64,000 bases of DNA from the NCBI GenBank assembly GCA_002731275.1, contig PCBK01000044.1, positions 20,399 through 84,398 on the forward strand, given 5' to 3'. A model generated the notes under the pieces. That model saw only the letters and a list, made by a program, of their open reading frames with translations, made no database searches and had not been told where the DNA came from. Of the stretch, positions 8,231 through 16,526 are shown piece by piece. This stretch comes from Deltaproteobacteria bacterium (GTDB lineage: Bacteria > Myxococcota_C > UBA6777). The stretch's first letter is position 1. Each line of letters starts with the position of its first letter. The translations under genes and the position numbers were made by a program.

Positions 8231-11200
8231 TTAGCTGTCTGTGTTGTTGAGTGCTTCGATGAAGCGCTCAGGTGTATCGTCAAACAGGCATTCGACGGGG
8301 GCTTGCAGGAGGAGGTCATCAGTCCACATGCGGTTGGTTTCTGTGACGGATGCGCGGAATTGATCGTAGATCGGTCCACGTGTACGGAGGAGATTGAGGC
8401 GGGCCTGTAAGGTCGAGGCTTCATCGTAGGTGAGATGCATCAGGAGGATACGCGCCTCCTGTGTGCCGCTACTGCGCAGTGGAAGAATCGCGATGTGACG
8501 TCCATCTTGCCGACCGATGCTGATCAACAAACTGTTGTTGCGCAGCGCGAGCCACTTGGAACCTTTGAGGGTGTGGTCTTTCTCCGTACGGGAGGGGAGG
8601 TTTGCAGCGATCCCTGTCGCGGTCTCTTTGTAGATGCGACTTTGGTCGGTGGGTTGTCCTTCGCTGTCGAGTCCTTCGACCCTGTAGAGTGTGGCACCAC
8701 GGACCTCTTTGAGGAGAGGTTCTGCGGCGATGAGATAGGTGAGGTTGCGCCAGAGGATCGTCGTGGTGTCGATCTGCATGTTGCGGAACAGGTCGCCGAT
8801 GGCGCCTTTGAGTGTGGGAGAGGGGCGGCTGATACCGACCGTGACGGTCTTGGCTTGGTGTTTGATCGCGTCGATAGGACGGCTCAATTCCTGAATGGCC
8901 TGTGTTAACGACTGGAGCAATCGCTGTGCGACCTCGAAGGGAGACTCTCGATCTTCGATATCGAGGGTCATGTCTTCGTGGAGTGAGTGGAGCAGTCTTT
9001 GGCCGAGCATGGCTGTACGGACTGCTGTGTCTACTTCGAGCGCGGAGTTTGAGGCGGGGCTGAGCAAGAATTGTTGCATACCGAGGAGTCGGTTGCGCAG
9101 CTCTGAGGGGCTGTGTGGGCTGAGGAGATTCTCTGGGTGGGTTTCGAGTGCCGGCAGATCGGAGAGTAGGGTGCTTCTGACGCGACGTAACATCATGGAC
9201 TGGTCATCGATCGCGCGGGCTGCGTAATATCCGAAGAGGTGTCCGATGATCGTTACGAGGACAGGGGAGAGGTGGGAGGGGACAGGTGGGACAGCAAAGA
9301 CGGCTGATGCGTATGGTTCAAAGCGATCGGCGCCCCTGTCTGTGATGACGATGGGGATGGAGCTGTGGGCTTTAAAGATTGCGACCTCTTTGACGGAGTC
9401 TGAGAGGTTGGCTTCGTCGAGGCCGGCGGCGCTGATGAGCATGAGCGGTTCGGCGCTGAGGTCGATGTGTTTTTTGTCCTCGATGAAGTCACAAGACATC
9501 GACTTGTAGCAGAGTTCGCTGAGTTTGATGCGGATCTCATGAGCGGCGATCTGGTTGGCACCACTTCCGACGACGGCCCAGTAGCGTTTTTTGAGTGCGT
9601 ATTCTTTGGCGACGGCTTCGACGCGATCGCGCTGCGCGAGGACGGTCTCCATTTTCTCTGGGAGAGCGGTCAGTTCGCGTAGCGCGTCGAGGACGGTGGA
9701 AGAGTCCACCTGACCTGAGCTGTGTGCGAGATAGAGGGCGAGGAGGGCACCTGCTGTGACCTGTGAGTAGAACGCTTTTGTCGACGCGACAGACATTTCG
9801 ACATCTCGACCATCACTTGTGAAGATCACGCCGTCTGCTTTGAACGCGAGGTCGGAGTTGCGTCGGTTGAGGATCGCGAGCACTTTTCCTTCGCGTTGTC
9901 GGACGAGATCAACGGTGCGGTTGGTGTCTGTTGTCGTCCCCGATTGGCTGACTGCGATGACGAGGACGTCTTCCATGCTTGGGTTGAGCATGTGGCCTGA
10001 CAGCTCTGTGGCCTTGGTTGCGCGGATATCCATCGAGGAGCCGAGATACATTCTCAAGGAGTGTGCGACACCGATTGCTGCGACCGCTGCGGTACCTTGT
10101 CCGATGCAGTAGATGTGGCGAAACTTGCCCTCGTTGAGGCGTTGGATGATCGACTCAGGGACAGCGGACTCGTCGAGGTTAAAGGTGAAGGGAGCTTGGG
10201 CATCTTCTTGCAGGAAGAAGCGACCGTGCAAGGTTTTTCGCACGGACTGGATGGATTCGGAGATCTCTTTCAAGAAGAAGTGTGGGAATCCTGCGATGTT
10301 GATATCACGAGTGGTGATTTGTGCGGTCTTGACGGGCAGGTGTTCCTCTGTGAGAGGTGTGCCATCAAAGCCCCACGCGAGAAAGGGGGTGTCGCTACCG
10401 ATGGTTTGTCGGCTGAGTTCGAGCATCTGTCCACGGCTCTCGGGGTTACCTGCTTCGCGTTCTTTTTCACCATCGAGTTTGACGAACTTCGATGTGCCTT
10501 CGACGACACCGTAGAGTTCGGATGCGTAGTAGAGGGCATGATCGTGGATGCCGACGTAGAGGGATTGTCCACTACCGCCGATACCGAGCCAGCAGAGGTC
10601 GGGGTGATCGAGGTGGTGCAGGGCGATCGCGAAGGAGCCCGTGAATTCGCGGAGAACTTGACGGAAAGCCTCGCGAAGATCGCCGACAGAGCGATAACGT
10701 TCTTCGATCAGGATGGGGATGATTTTGGCGTCGGTGGTGACGTCTTGGTGGAGCTTTTCGCCTGTTCGTCTCGTGTACGCGGCGAGCAGCTCGGGGTAGT
10801 TGTCGATGTCACCGTTAAGGACAGCAAACAGACGTGTCTTCCCTGCGGTCATGCTTGCGTTATCATCGCCTTGAGGGTGGGCGTTTTGGATGTTGATGAT
10901 ACCGTTAGATGCCCAGCGTGTGTGGGAGAGGGCGTTGATCCTGATCCCTGGTTGTTCGAGTGCGAGGCGCAAGATGCGGTCCTCTTGGATTTTTTGTCGG
11001 ATCTCCCTGATGTTTTGTCCGATGCTTCCGATCTCTGAAGCGACTTTGTACACAAAGCTCAGGCTGCGCTCGTTGCCTTGTTCAGTGTCGGGGCCACAGA
11101 TGGAGCCACTCAGGAGTCCTTCGATGCTGGTACGTTGTGTCCACTCAGGTGCGTGGTCAGATTGGCTGATATTGGAGATGTAGCTGTCGTATGTTTCGAC

Positions 11201-11743
11201 ACTTGGGAATCGTACGAGCACGGAGATCCCACCTGAGTCTCGTCCTCTGATCTCGAGTCGTTGGAGGTTGCGCAAGATGTATTCGATATCCCAGTACGCG
11301 CGTAAGATATCTCGTTGGCTATCTTTCCAGGGTGTCGAGAAAAACGCCTTGAGTGTGTTGAATCCTTCTTGGATGTCGTTTTTGAGTCGCCAGTGGAGAT
11401 CCTGACAGGTGACACCCAACTCATTCCATTGTTCGAGAGCGCGGAAGCCATTGGCTTGTTCCTGTCCTTCTGCGACGACAGAGGAGAGGTGTTCGAGAGC
11501 GTGAATCACTTCGTCGAGATCTTTCGCGAAGGCGCTGTCGGTTCCGAGGCGAAATGTTGTATGGAATCCTGGGAGTGGGTCTGTCCATGCTGCGATGGGG
11601 GCGAGTTGGGCTGAGAGCGTTTCTGTTCCTGTCTCGGGTGTACTTTTATGTATCTGCGTTGCGGCCTCAATGGCCGCTGAGCGTAGATTTTTTGCATCTG
11701 TTTGGGTTGAACTCGCGTTCAACAATCCCACAATTCCGCACAT
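8231..11743 (-). CDS. Double-size GlmS-like amidotransferase/SIS protein
   Basis: This 1170-residue protein has the full domain plan of glutamine-fructose-6-phosphate aminotransferase but is nearly twice its usual length (about 610). The class II glutaminase begins with Cys2 (MCGIVGLL); RGRDSGGI (166-173), SHTRWASNG (273-281) and NGDIDNY (310-316) are its other motifs, with about 200 extra residues inserted. GFPHFFLKEI (485-494) and two SIS domains follow, with SQSGTTTDT (599-607), VASTKAFYSQ (652-661) and AHEIRIKLSE (734-743). Residues from about 870 to the end are an added region of unknown fold. The canonical C-terminal active-site tail of GlmS is absent. It may make glucosamine-6-phosphate or act on another keto sugar. 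It stands alone. The start is fixed by the essential Cys2. Confidence 0.85.
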   Translation of the reverse strand: MCGIVGLLNASSTQTDAKNLRSAAIEAATQIHKSTPETGTETLSAQLAPIAAWTDPLPGFHTTFRLGTDSAFAKDLDEVIHALEHLSSVVAEGQEQANGFRALEQWNELGVTCQDLHWRLKNDIQEGFNTLKAFFSTPWKDSQRDILRAYWDIEYILRNLQRLEIRGRDSGGISVLVRFPSVETYDSYISNISQSDHAPEWTQRTSIEGLLSGSICGPDTEQGNERSLSFVYKVASEIGSIGQNIREIRQKIQEDRILRLALEQPGIRINALSHTRWASNGIINIQNAHPQGDDNASMTAGKTRLFAVLNGDIDNYPELLAAYTRRTGEKLHQDVTTDAKIIPILIEERYRSVGDLREAFRQVLREFTGSFAIALHHLDHPDLCWLGIGGSGQSLYVGIHDHALYYASELYGVVEGTSKFVKLDGEKEREAGNPESRGQMLELSRQTIGSDTPFLAWGFDGTPLTEEHLPVKTAQITTRDINIAGFPHFFLKEISESIQSVRKTLHGRFFLQEDAQAPFTFNLDESAVPESIIQRLNEGKFRHIYCIGQGTAAVAAIGVAHSLRMYLGSSMDIRATKATELSGHMLNPSMEDVLVIAVSQSGTTTDTNRTVDLVRQREGKVLAILNRRNSDLAFKADGVIFTSDGRDVEMSVASTKAFYSQVTAGALLALYLAHSSGQVDSSTVLDALRELTALPEKMETVLAQRDRVEAVAKEYALKKRYWAVVGSGANQIAAHEIRIKLSELCYKSMSCDFIEDKKHIDLSAEPLMLISAAGLDEANLSDSVKEVAIFKAHSSIPIVITDRGADRFEPYASAVFAVPPVPSHLSPVLVTIIGHLFGYYAARAIDDQSMMLRRVRSTLLSDLPALETHPENLLSPHSPSELRNRLLGMQQFLLSPASNSALEVDTAVRTAMLGQRLLHSLHEDMTLDIEDRESPFEVAQRLLQSLTQAIQELSRPIDAIKHQAKTVTVGISRPSPTLKGAIGDLFRNMQIDTTTILWRNLTYLIAAEPLLKEVRGATLYRVEGLDSEGQPTDQSRIYKETATGIAANLPSRTEKDHTLKGSKWLALRNNSLLISIGRQDGRHIAILPLRSSGTQEARILLMHLTYDEASTLQARLNLLRTRGPIYDQFRASVTETNRMWTDDLLLQAPVECLFDDTPERFIEALNNTDS

Positions 11744-12169
11744 AGCTCCTCCTGACGTGGTCGATGATAGGTCGATAATGAGTTGATGGTTGTCGACAGG
11801 TACCCCTTCACCGAATCACGGCGATAACTCCGGTGAAACGTGGGATTGACATCTGACTTTGTGATCTATGGTTGTATGACTCCTCAGTGTAAAGTATCGG
11901 CATATTGTATACGATTCTTGAGCAGAAAAAAGTACACACTTTTGTACGGGCCTGTATCCCGTGATTATTTGTCGGATAGTTTTTGCGTTTCTGTCTTCTT
12001 TCCTCTGGAAGAATCTCGCATTCGGTGGTAGAGTAAGGAGATCACAATGATCTTTTTTAGTGGCTATGTTTCGTGCGGGTGGATGGCCTCATGACCATCA
12101 CTCGTAGGTGTCTTGTGGACTTCGAATGAATGCGCGTTCACATTTGTGTGGAAGGAAGGGTTCGTTCTG
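11744..12169. other. Divergent intergenic region, no gene seen
   Basis: This 426-bp stretch between the GlmS-like gene and the divergent methyltransferase gene holds no convincing gene. It contains a 7-bp inverted repeat (TTCACCG at 11807-11813 with CGGTGAA at 11831-11837) and a short GTACA/TGTAC pair at about 11932-11947. Promoters for both genes must lie here, but I cannot place -35/-10 boxes with confidence. I do not see a glmS ribozyme core. Confidence 0.5.
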
Positions 12170-12985
12170 ATGGATCTTGAGCTTGTAAGCTCTATCTATG
12201 ACGAAGAAATTGTACCTATTTGGAGTTTGCCTTTTGCCCGGATCTTGATGGGTGAACTCTCCTCACCATTGTACGGTTCGACGTTGGAGTTATGTGCAGG
12301 GACGGGGTATCTCGCAAATCACTTGGTGTCGTATCTTGGGCCAAAAGGTCGGATCATCGCGTTGGAGCCACATCAGGGGTTATTGGAGGTTGCGCGGGAG
12401 CGCGCAGCCGAAGCGATTCGCCAAAAGAAGGTCTTCTTTCAACACCACAATCTCCGACATCTTCGGTTTGCTGACTCTGTGATCGATCTTGTGTTCAGCA
12501 ATTTGGGTCTTTACCACGTGTTGTCTGTTGAAGATCTGCTCGTTGAAGTGATTCGTGTCCTCAAGCCTGGTTGTCGGGCCTTTTTTACGCTCCCTCTCGA
12601 AGGGAGCTTTCAAGAGCTGCTCAGTCTCGCGACTCGCTTCTTCCAGCAATACCAGGAGCTCGACATTGTCGAGTATATCCACTACCTGTCTTTACCTCTA
12701 CGGACGCCTGCTCAAGCCGAATCGTTGTTGCACTCGGTTGGGTTTGGTGATGTGCAATTGCAGTTGCGTCCTTTTCCGCTGGTTTTTCAGAGCAGCGATG
12801 AGCTGCTCAACTCTCCTTTTATTCGTTACCACTTTCTGGATGTGTGGGAACCCCGTTTGCGTCACTTTACCACTCAGCAAGTCAAAAGTGAGTTGAAGGA
12901 CATGTTGGAGCTTATGTACGGTCACAAACCGATCGAGCTTACAGTCCAAGCAGCCTGTTTGATCGGGACAAAAGATCTTCTCTAA
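12170..12985 (+). CDS. Class I SAM-dependent methyltransferase
   Basis: The 271-residue product has a Rossmann-type methyltransferase fold: SAM motif I LELCAGTGYL (about residues 43-52), an acidic end of strand 2 in IIALEPH (about 68), the HNLRHLRFADSVIDLVFSN-type motif II/post-I region (about 95-112), and the VLKPGCRAFFTLP segment (about 133) typical of UbiE/Methyltransf_11 proteins. The C-terminal 120 residues are family-specific. The substrate is not predictable. The ATG at 12170 follows AAGGAAGGG; codons upstream would add 19 residues without homology-like features. It is followed by rubredoxin after 152 bp. Confidence 0.82.
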   Translation: MDLELVSSIYDEEIVPIWSLPFARILMGELSSPLYGSTLELCAGTGYLANHLVSYLGPKGRIIALEPHQGLLEVARERAAEAIRQKKVFFQHHNLRHLRFADSVIDLVFSNLGLYHVLSVEDLLVEVIRVLKPGCRAFFTLPLEGSFQELLSLATRFFQQYQELDIVEYIHYLSLPLRTPAQAESLLHSVGFGDVQLQLRPFPLVFQSSDELLNSPFIRYHFLDVWEPRLRHFTTQQVKSELKDMLELMYGHKPIELTVQAACLIGTKDLL

Positions 12986-13137
12986 GCGATCTCATCAACG
13001 TGATACCTTGATCTTTTGTGGCTGTAACGATAGGTTCCTCTGCGAACGAGATGGTGATTTCCATCCTCAATGGATGTGCTGGGAAGGCCAAACTTCCCGT
13101 AATAAGGAACACTTACAAAGAAGCATGGAGTTCAGAG

Positions 13138-13326
13138 ATGGCAGAGAATCAAAAAGATTTGGGACCACGTTACTACTGTATCCCTTGTGGGTTCATTTAC
13201 GATCCTGTGGAGGGTGATCCTGATGGAGGGATTGATCCGGGGACACCATTCGAGGATATCCCTGACGATTGGTATTGTCCGATCTGTGGTGTGACCAAGG
13301 ATCTCTTTGAACCACTTGATGATTGA
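13138..13326 (+). CDS. Rubredoxin
   Basis: This 62-residue protein is a rubredoxin, a small cytoplasmic one-iron electron carrier. The four cysteine ligands are in [12 protein letters not shown] (about residues 12-23) and [10 protein letters not shown] (about 45-54), with the usual [20 protein letters not shown] between them. Length is typical (about 54-60). An ATG 40 codons upstream exists, but GGAG lies 9 bases before the ATG at 13138 and the shorter form matches the family. Rubredoxins commonly serve oxidative-stress or alkane/fatty-acid oxidation enzymes; no such partner gene is adjacent. Confidence 0.95.
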   Translation: MAENQKDLGPRYYCIPCGFIYDPVEGDPDGGIDPGTPFEDIPDDWYCPICGVTKDLFEPLDD

Positions 13327-13541
13327 TCGGTATACAGACAAGGGTGTTTTCTTGGGCGGGGCCACTTACCCTTGATAGAAGCTCATTGAGTCGGGGATGA
13401 TCTGATAGATCGGTGATGTTGACGTTATTGGATAGACGTCTACGGTGACGAGTGATGACTCGCCTTTGGTAGAGGATGATGTGGTGGAGTTGGTTTGAGT
13501 CGAGGTGATGACTCAACCTTGGGGATGGGAGGAGAGGGGAG

Positions 13542-14183
13542 TTATCGTTGTTGGCTACGCATACGGTTTGTGAGCATGTGCTCAAGTTTGAGTGCGTATT
13601 CTTCGACTTCGTCGACGATCTTTTTGGTGAGGTAACTGAGAACAGCGTGTGCGCTCAAGCATGGGATCGCGACAACGAGTCCGAATGCTGTTGTGTTAAG
13701 AGCGACAGAGATGTACTCAGCGAGTTTTTTGGCTTTTTCGTCAGCGGAGGCTTTATCGAGAGCCGCGAACGCTTGGATCAGACCAAAGATCGTACCGAGG
13801 AGACCAAGCATCGTCGCGACGTTGGCGACAGCGCTAAGCTGGTTGGTGCGTTTTTGTACTTTGGGAAGAACTTCGAGTTGTGTCTCTTCGAGCGCGTTTG
13901 CGATCGCTGTTGGACCTTTGTTTGCGCGTGCAAGACCAGCCTTGATGACTTTGGGCAATGCTGCGGCAGGAGCGGCGTTGCAAAGCTTGATAGCGCGGTC
14001 GATGTTGTTGGCCATGACCAACTTTTGGATCTGCGCCATAAACGCTTTACCATTGATATTGTATTTGAAGAACAAGAAGATAAATCTTTCTATGATCAAC
14101 CCAAGCCCTACAACAGAGCACAGAGCGATCGGATGCATAAACATGCCGCCTTTAATGTAGAAGTCAGCGATTTGACCCATCAT
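13542..14183 (-). CDS. MotA/TolQ/ExbB-family proton channel subunit
   Basis: This 213-residue inner-membrane protein belongs to the MotA/TolQ/ExbB family, proton channels that energise outer-membrane or motility machines. It has an N-terminal transmembrane helix (about residues 14-36), a cytoplasmic helical region with an ETQLEVLPKVQKRTNQLSA-like conserved stretch (about 99-117), and two later helices (about 120-142 and 160-185) with the GLLGTIFGLIQAF motif and conserved Thr/Pro-containing TTAFGLVVAIPCL. AGGAGG precedes the ATG by 9 bases. The usual ExbD/TolR partner is not next to it, so it is an orphan here. Confidence 0.85.
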   Translation of the reverse strand: MMGQIADFYIKGGMFMHPIALCSVVGLGLIIERFIFLFFKYNINGKAFMAQIQKLVMANNIDRAIKLCNAAPAAALPKVIKAGLARANKGPTAIANALEETQLEVLPKVQKRTNQLSAVANVATMLGLLGTIFGLIQAFAALDKASADEKAKKLAEYISVALNTTAFGLVVAIPCLSAHAVLSYLTKKIVDEVEEYALKLEHMLTNRMRSQQR

Positions 14184-14635
14184 GGTTCGAAACCTCCTTA
14201 GTTAAACTCTTTGTAGCATCACGGTATATCATCTTTCCTTGGACCTCGCAAGACTCTTTTTGTTCCATCTGATCGTCTTTCTCTTGTGATGGAATACTTC
14301 TCTTTTGAAGTCATAGAGATAGATTGTTTCTTTGCACATCTTTTGCCACCTCACAGACAGGATAAATGGAGTGTCTGCTGACCTGACATGTGGAGTAGCG
14401 AGACTCCAACGCGCTGGTGTTACGAGTGTGGTGGCTCCACCTGTGTGCCCTTGGGTCACACATTTTTCACAACATACCACATTTTTGTTGTCTGGTACAT
14501 CATTTGCTAAGCGAGTATACACATCCAGAGCGAAAATTGAAATTCGGTGGCTTTTGTGACAAAATCAATCCCATTGAATATTGATGCTTTGGTTTGGATC
14601 AAACCCATACCAAACAATTTAGGAGGTATTTATTG
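14184..14635. other. Divergent intergenic region, no gene seen
   Basis: This 452-bp stretch lies between the divergent ExbB-like gene and a small lipoprotein gene. Nothing in it looks like a gene. A 6-bp hairpin (TGGAGT at 14391-14396 with ACTCCA at 14403-14408) is present, and the sequence is A+T-rich near both gene starts, as expected for promoters, but I cannot assign boxes. Confidence 0.5.
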
Positions 14636-15016
14636 ATGCGTCAGTTACGTTTTATGTTAGTGGGATTTTTTGTCCTCAGTCTCTCTGTCCTGACAACTGC
14701 TTGCTTCAGCATTGGTGGTCCTGGTAGTGGTACCGGTACTGGCAACGAGAGAAAGATCACAGGCACCTATCAATCCGATAGTGTTGTTGTTGTCTTCGCC
14801 GAAGATGGCTCATACAAGGTCTACGGTTCCAAAGAGAACTTCCAGGCCAACAAAGATCCCGACTCCGAAGCCGAGTACACGATCCTCGAAAAAGAGATCA
14901 TCTTCAAAAATGATGAAGGCAACGAGATCCCCGAAAGAGGTATTCTCGGTGAAGACGACAAGAGCTTCACATGGGAACAATATCCCGGACAGACCTTTAC
15001 TCGCTCCGAAAATTAA
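14636..15016 (+). CDS. Small lipoprotein of unknown function
   Basis: The 126-residue product has a clear lipoprotein signal: basic start MRQLR, hydrophobic core, then lipobox LTTAC with Cys near residue 23. A flexible Gly/Ser/Thr linker (GGPGSGTGTGN) follows, then about 85 residues rich in charged side chains with a repeating strand pattern (ITGTYQSD, YTILEKEIIFK), resembling small META- or lipocalin-like beta domains; I do not recognise the family. AGGAGG lies 9 bases before the ATG. It ends at the left edge of the repeat cluster and converges with the Arg/Pro-rich gene on the other side. Confidence 0.75.
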   Translation: MRQLRFMLVGFFVLSLSVLTTACFSIGGPGSGTGTGNERKITGTYQSDSVVVVFAEDGSYKVYGSKENFQANKDPDSEAEYTILEKEIIFKNDEGNEIPERGILGEDDKSFTWEQYPGQTFTRSEN

Positions 15017-15602
15017 TCACATCCCAATCCAAGTGCAGTTGTGTCTCCGCAAACTCCCCCGACCATCCTACATTCTCCCCAACTCCCAGCCGTATATCGT
15101 AGGTGACATCCTTGTGAAGCTCAGTTACTTGTGAGCTTGCAGCGGGTTCTTTGCGCCTTCACTTGCAACCACTCCTTCTACAAACCTCAATTTGATCCAG
15201 GCGCAGTTGCACTTGTGTCTTCGCAAAATGCACCCGAATACACGGCAACAATCCCTCATGGCAATACGTATGTCGCAAGCGACATCCTCTAATCGCTCGA
15301 TTGTTCGGGCAATATATTCGGTTGTCATTTGCTTCATTCACTTTGCAACCACCCCTTCAACAAACCTCTCCATCCCCCTGAGCCTTCGGCCTTCCCCTAT
15401 TTGATCCAGGGGCAGTTGCACTTGTGTCTTCGCAAAGTGCACCCGAACGTACATTACAATCCCTCATGGCAATGCGTATGTCGCAAGCGACATCCTTCAC
15501 ATGCTCGACTGCTCGGGCAATATATGCGGTTGTCATTTGCTTCATTCACTTTGCAACAACCCCTTCTACAAACCTCTCCATCCCCCTGAGCCTTCGGCTC
15601 TT

Positions 15603-15638
15603 CCCCCTTCCTCTCCATCCTCTGGAAGAGGAAGGGGG
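15603..15638. other. 12-bp perfect hairpin in repeat unit L3
   Basis: CCCCCTTCCTCT (15603-15614) pairs perfectly with AGAGGAAGGGGG (15627-15638) around a 12-base loop. It corresponds in position to the CCCTCCTCTC hairpins of the rightward units but differs in sequence, so base pairing rather than sequence seems to be kept. Confidence 0.6.
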
Positions 15639-15877
15639 ACCAATCAAACAACATATACGTGGCTTTGGATATTATGAACGTGCCCCTCAGCCCAGCAGAT
15701 ACTCGTCCAACTTCCCCCACTTAACTTCGTAGGCAAGGGGAGCGATGCAAGACCCCCTCAGCCTCCCTTGCGGTCGGCAGCTCCCCCTGCTATTCAACTA
15801 CGTTGGCAAGGGGAGCGATGCATATCAAACGATACATCGCGATGTAAGCTAAATCATCGTATATATTGGTTAAATGG

Positions 15878-15908
15878 TCCCTCCTCTCGAAAGGCTTGAG
15901 AGGAGGGA
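15878..15908. other. 11-bp perfect hairpin, repeat unit R1
   Basis: TCCCTCCTCTC (15878-15888) pairs with GAGAGGAGGGA (15898-15908). The same hairpin occurs at 16062-16092 and 16321-16351 in the next two units, with the 9-base loop varied and, in the last, partly inverted. A second small hairpin (TCAC-GAA-GTGA, or GAGCC-GAA-GGCTC in the last unit) follows each one. Confidence 0.65.
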
Positions 15909-16492
15909 AGTCACGAAGTGACAGGGTGGTGAGTTTGTCGAGGCGTATGTTGCAAAGCGTACGAGGCAAATAAGCCCGATGAGGGCGCTTGCCTTGGACG
16001 CAAGTGCAACGTCCGCCGGAACAGAAATATAGCTAAAACTCCGTGTCTATCGGTTAATTGGTCCCTCCTCTCGAAAGGTTTGAGAGGAGGGATGTCACGA
16101 AGTGACAGGGTGGAGAGTTTGTTGAGGCGGATGATTGCAAGTGAAGACGCAAAAAACCCACTGAAAGCTCGTAAGCAAAAGGGAATCCAAGGATATGGCT
16201 TGCTATATCCGCCTGCAAGAAGGGGATTGCAGAGTGGAGTCAGGGGAGTTTGCGGAGACACAAGTGCAACGTCCGCCGGATCAGACTTCTAGTTTTCCCC
16301 CGTATACACCGGTGAAATGTTCCCTCCTCTCAAGCCTTTCGAGAGGAGGGAAGAGCCGAAGGCTCTGGGTGGTGAGTTTGTTGAGGCGTATGTTGCGAAG
16401 CGTACGAAGCAAAGAAGGCCAGGAAGAGAAGTCTCTCCTGGAAGAGTCCCGTAGACGGTAAAGCCCCAACCCCGAAGGGGTTCAACCGGGGT

Positions 16493-16510
16493 CCAGCGGC
16501 CGCCCGCTGG
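16493..16510. terminator. GC-rich hairpin downstream of the Arg/Pro-rich gene
   Basis: CCAGCGG (16493-16499) pairs with CCGCTGG (16504-16510), and just beyond it AACCCC (16468-16473) pairs with GGGGTT (16477-16482). Both lie directly 3' of the minus-strand gene that stops at 16527. No T-run follows, so an intrinsic terminator is only a possibility. Confidence 0.3.
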
Positions 16511-16526
16511 TGCAACGTCCGCCGGA

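Noticed and set aside
11840..12031. 63-residue plus-strand reading in the intergenic region
   Set aside because: No ribosome site or family signal, and composition like noncoding sequence.
11744..12169. glmS ribozyme upstream of the GlmS-like gene
   Set aside because: I could not find the conserved ribozyme core in the leader.
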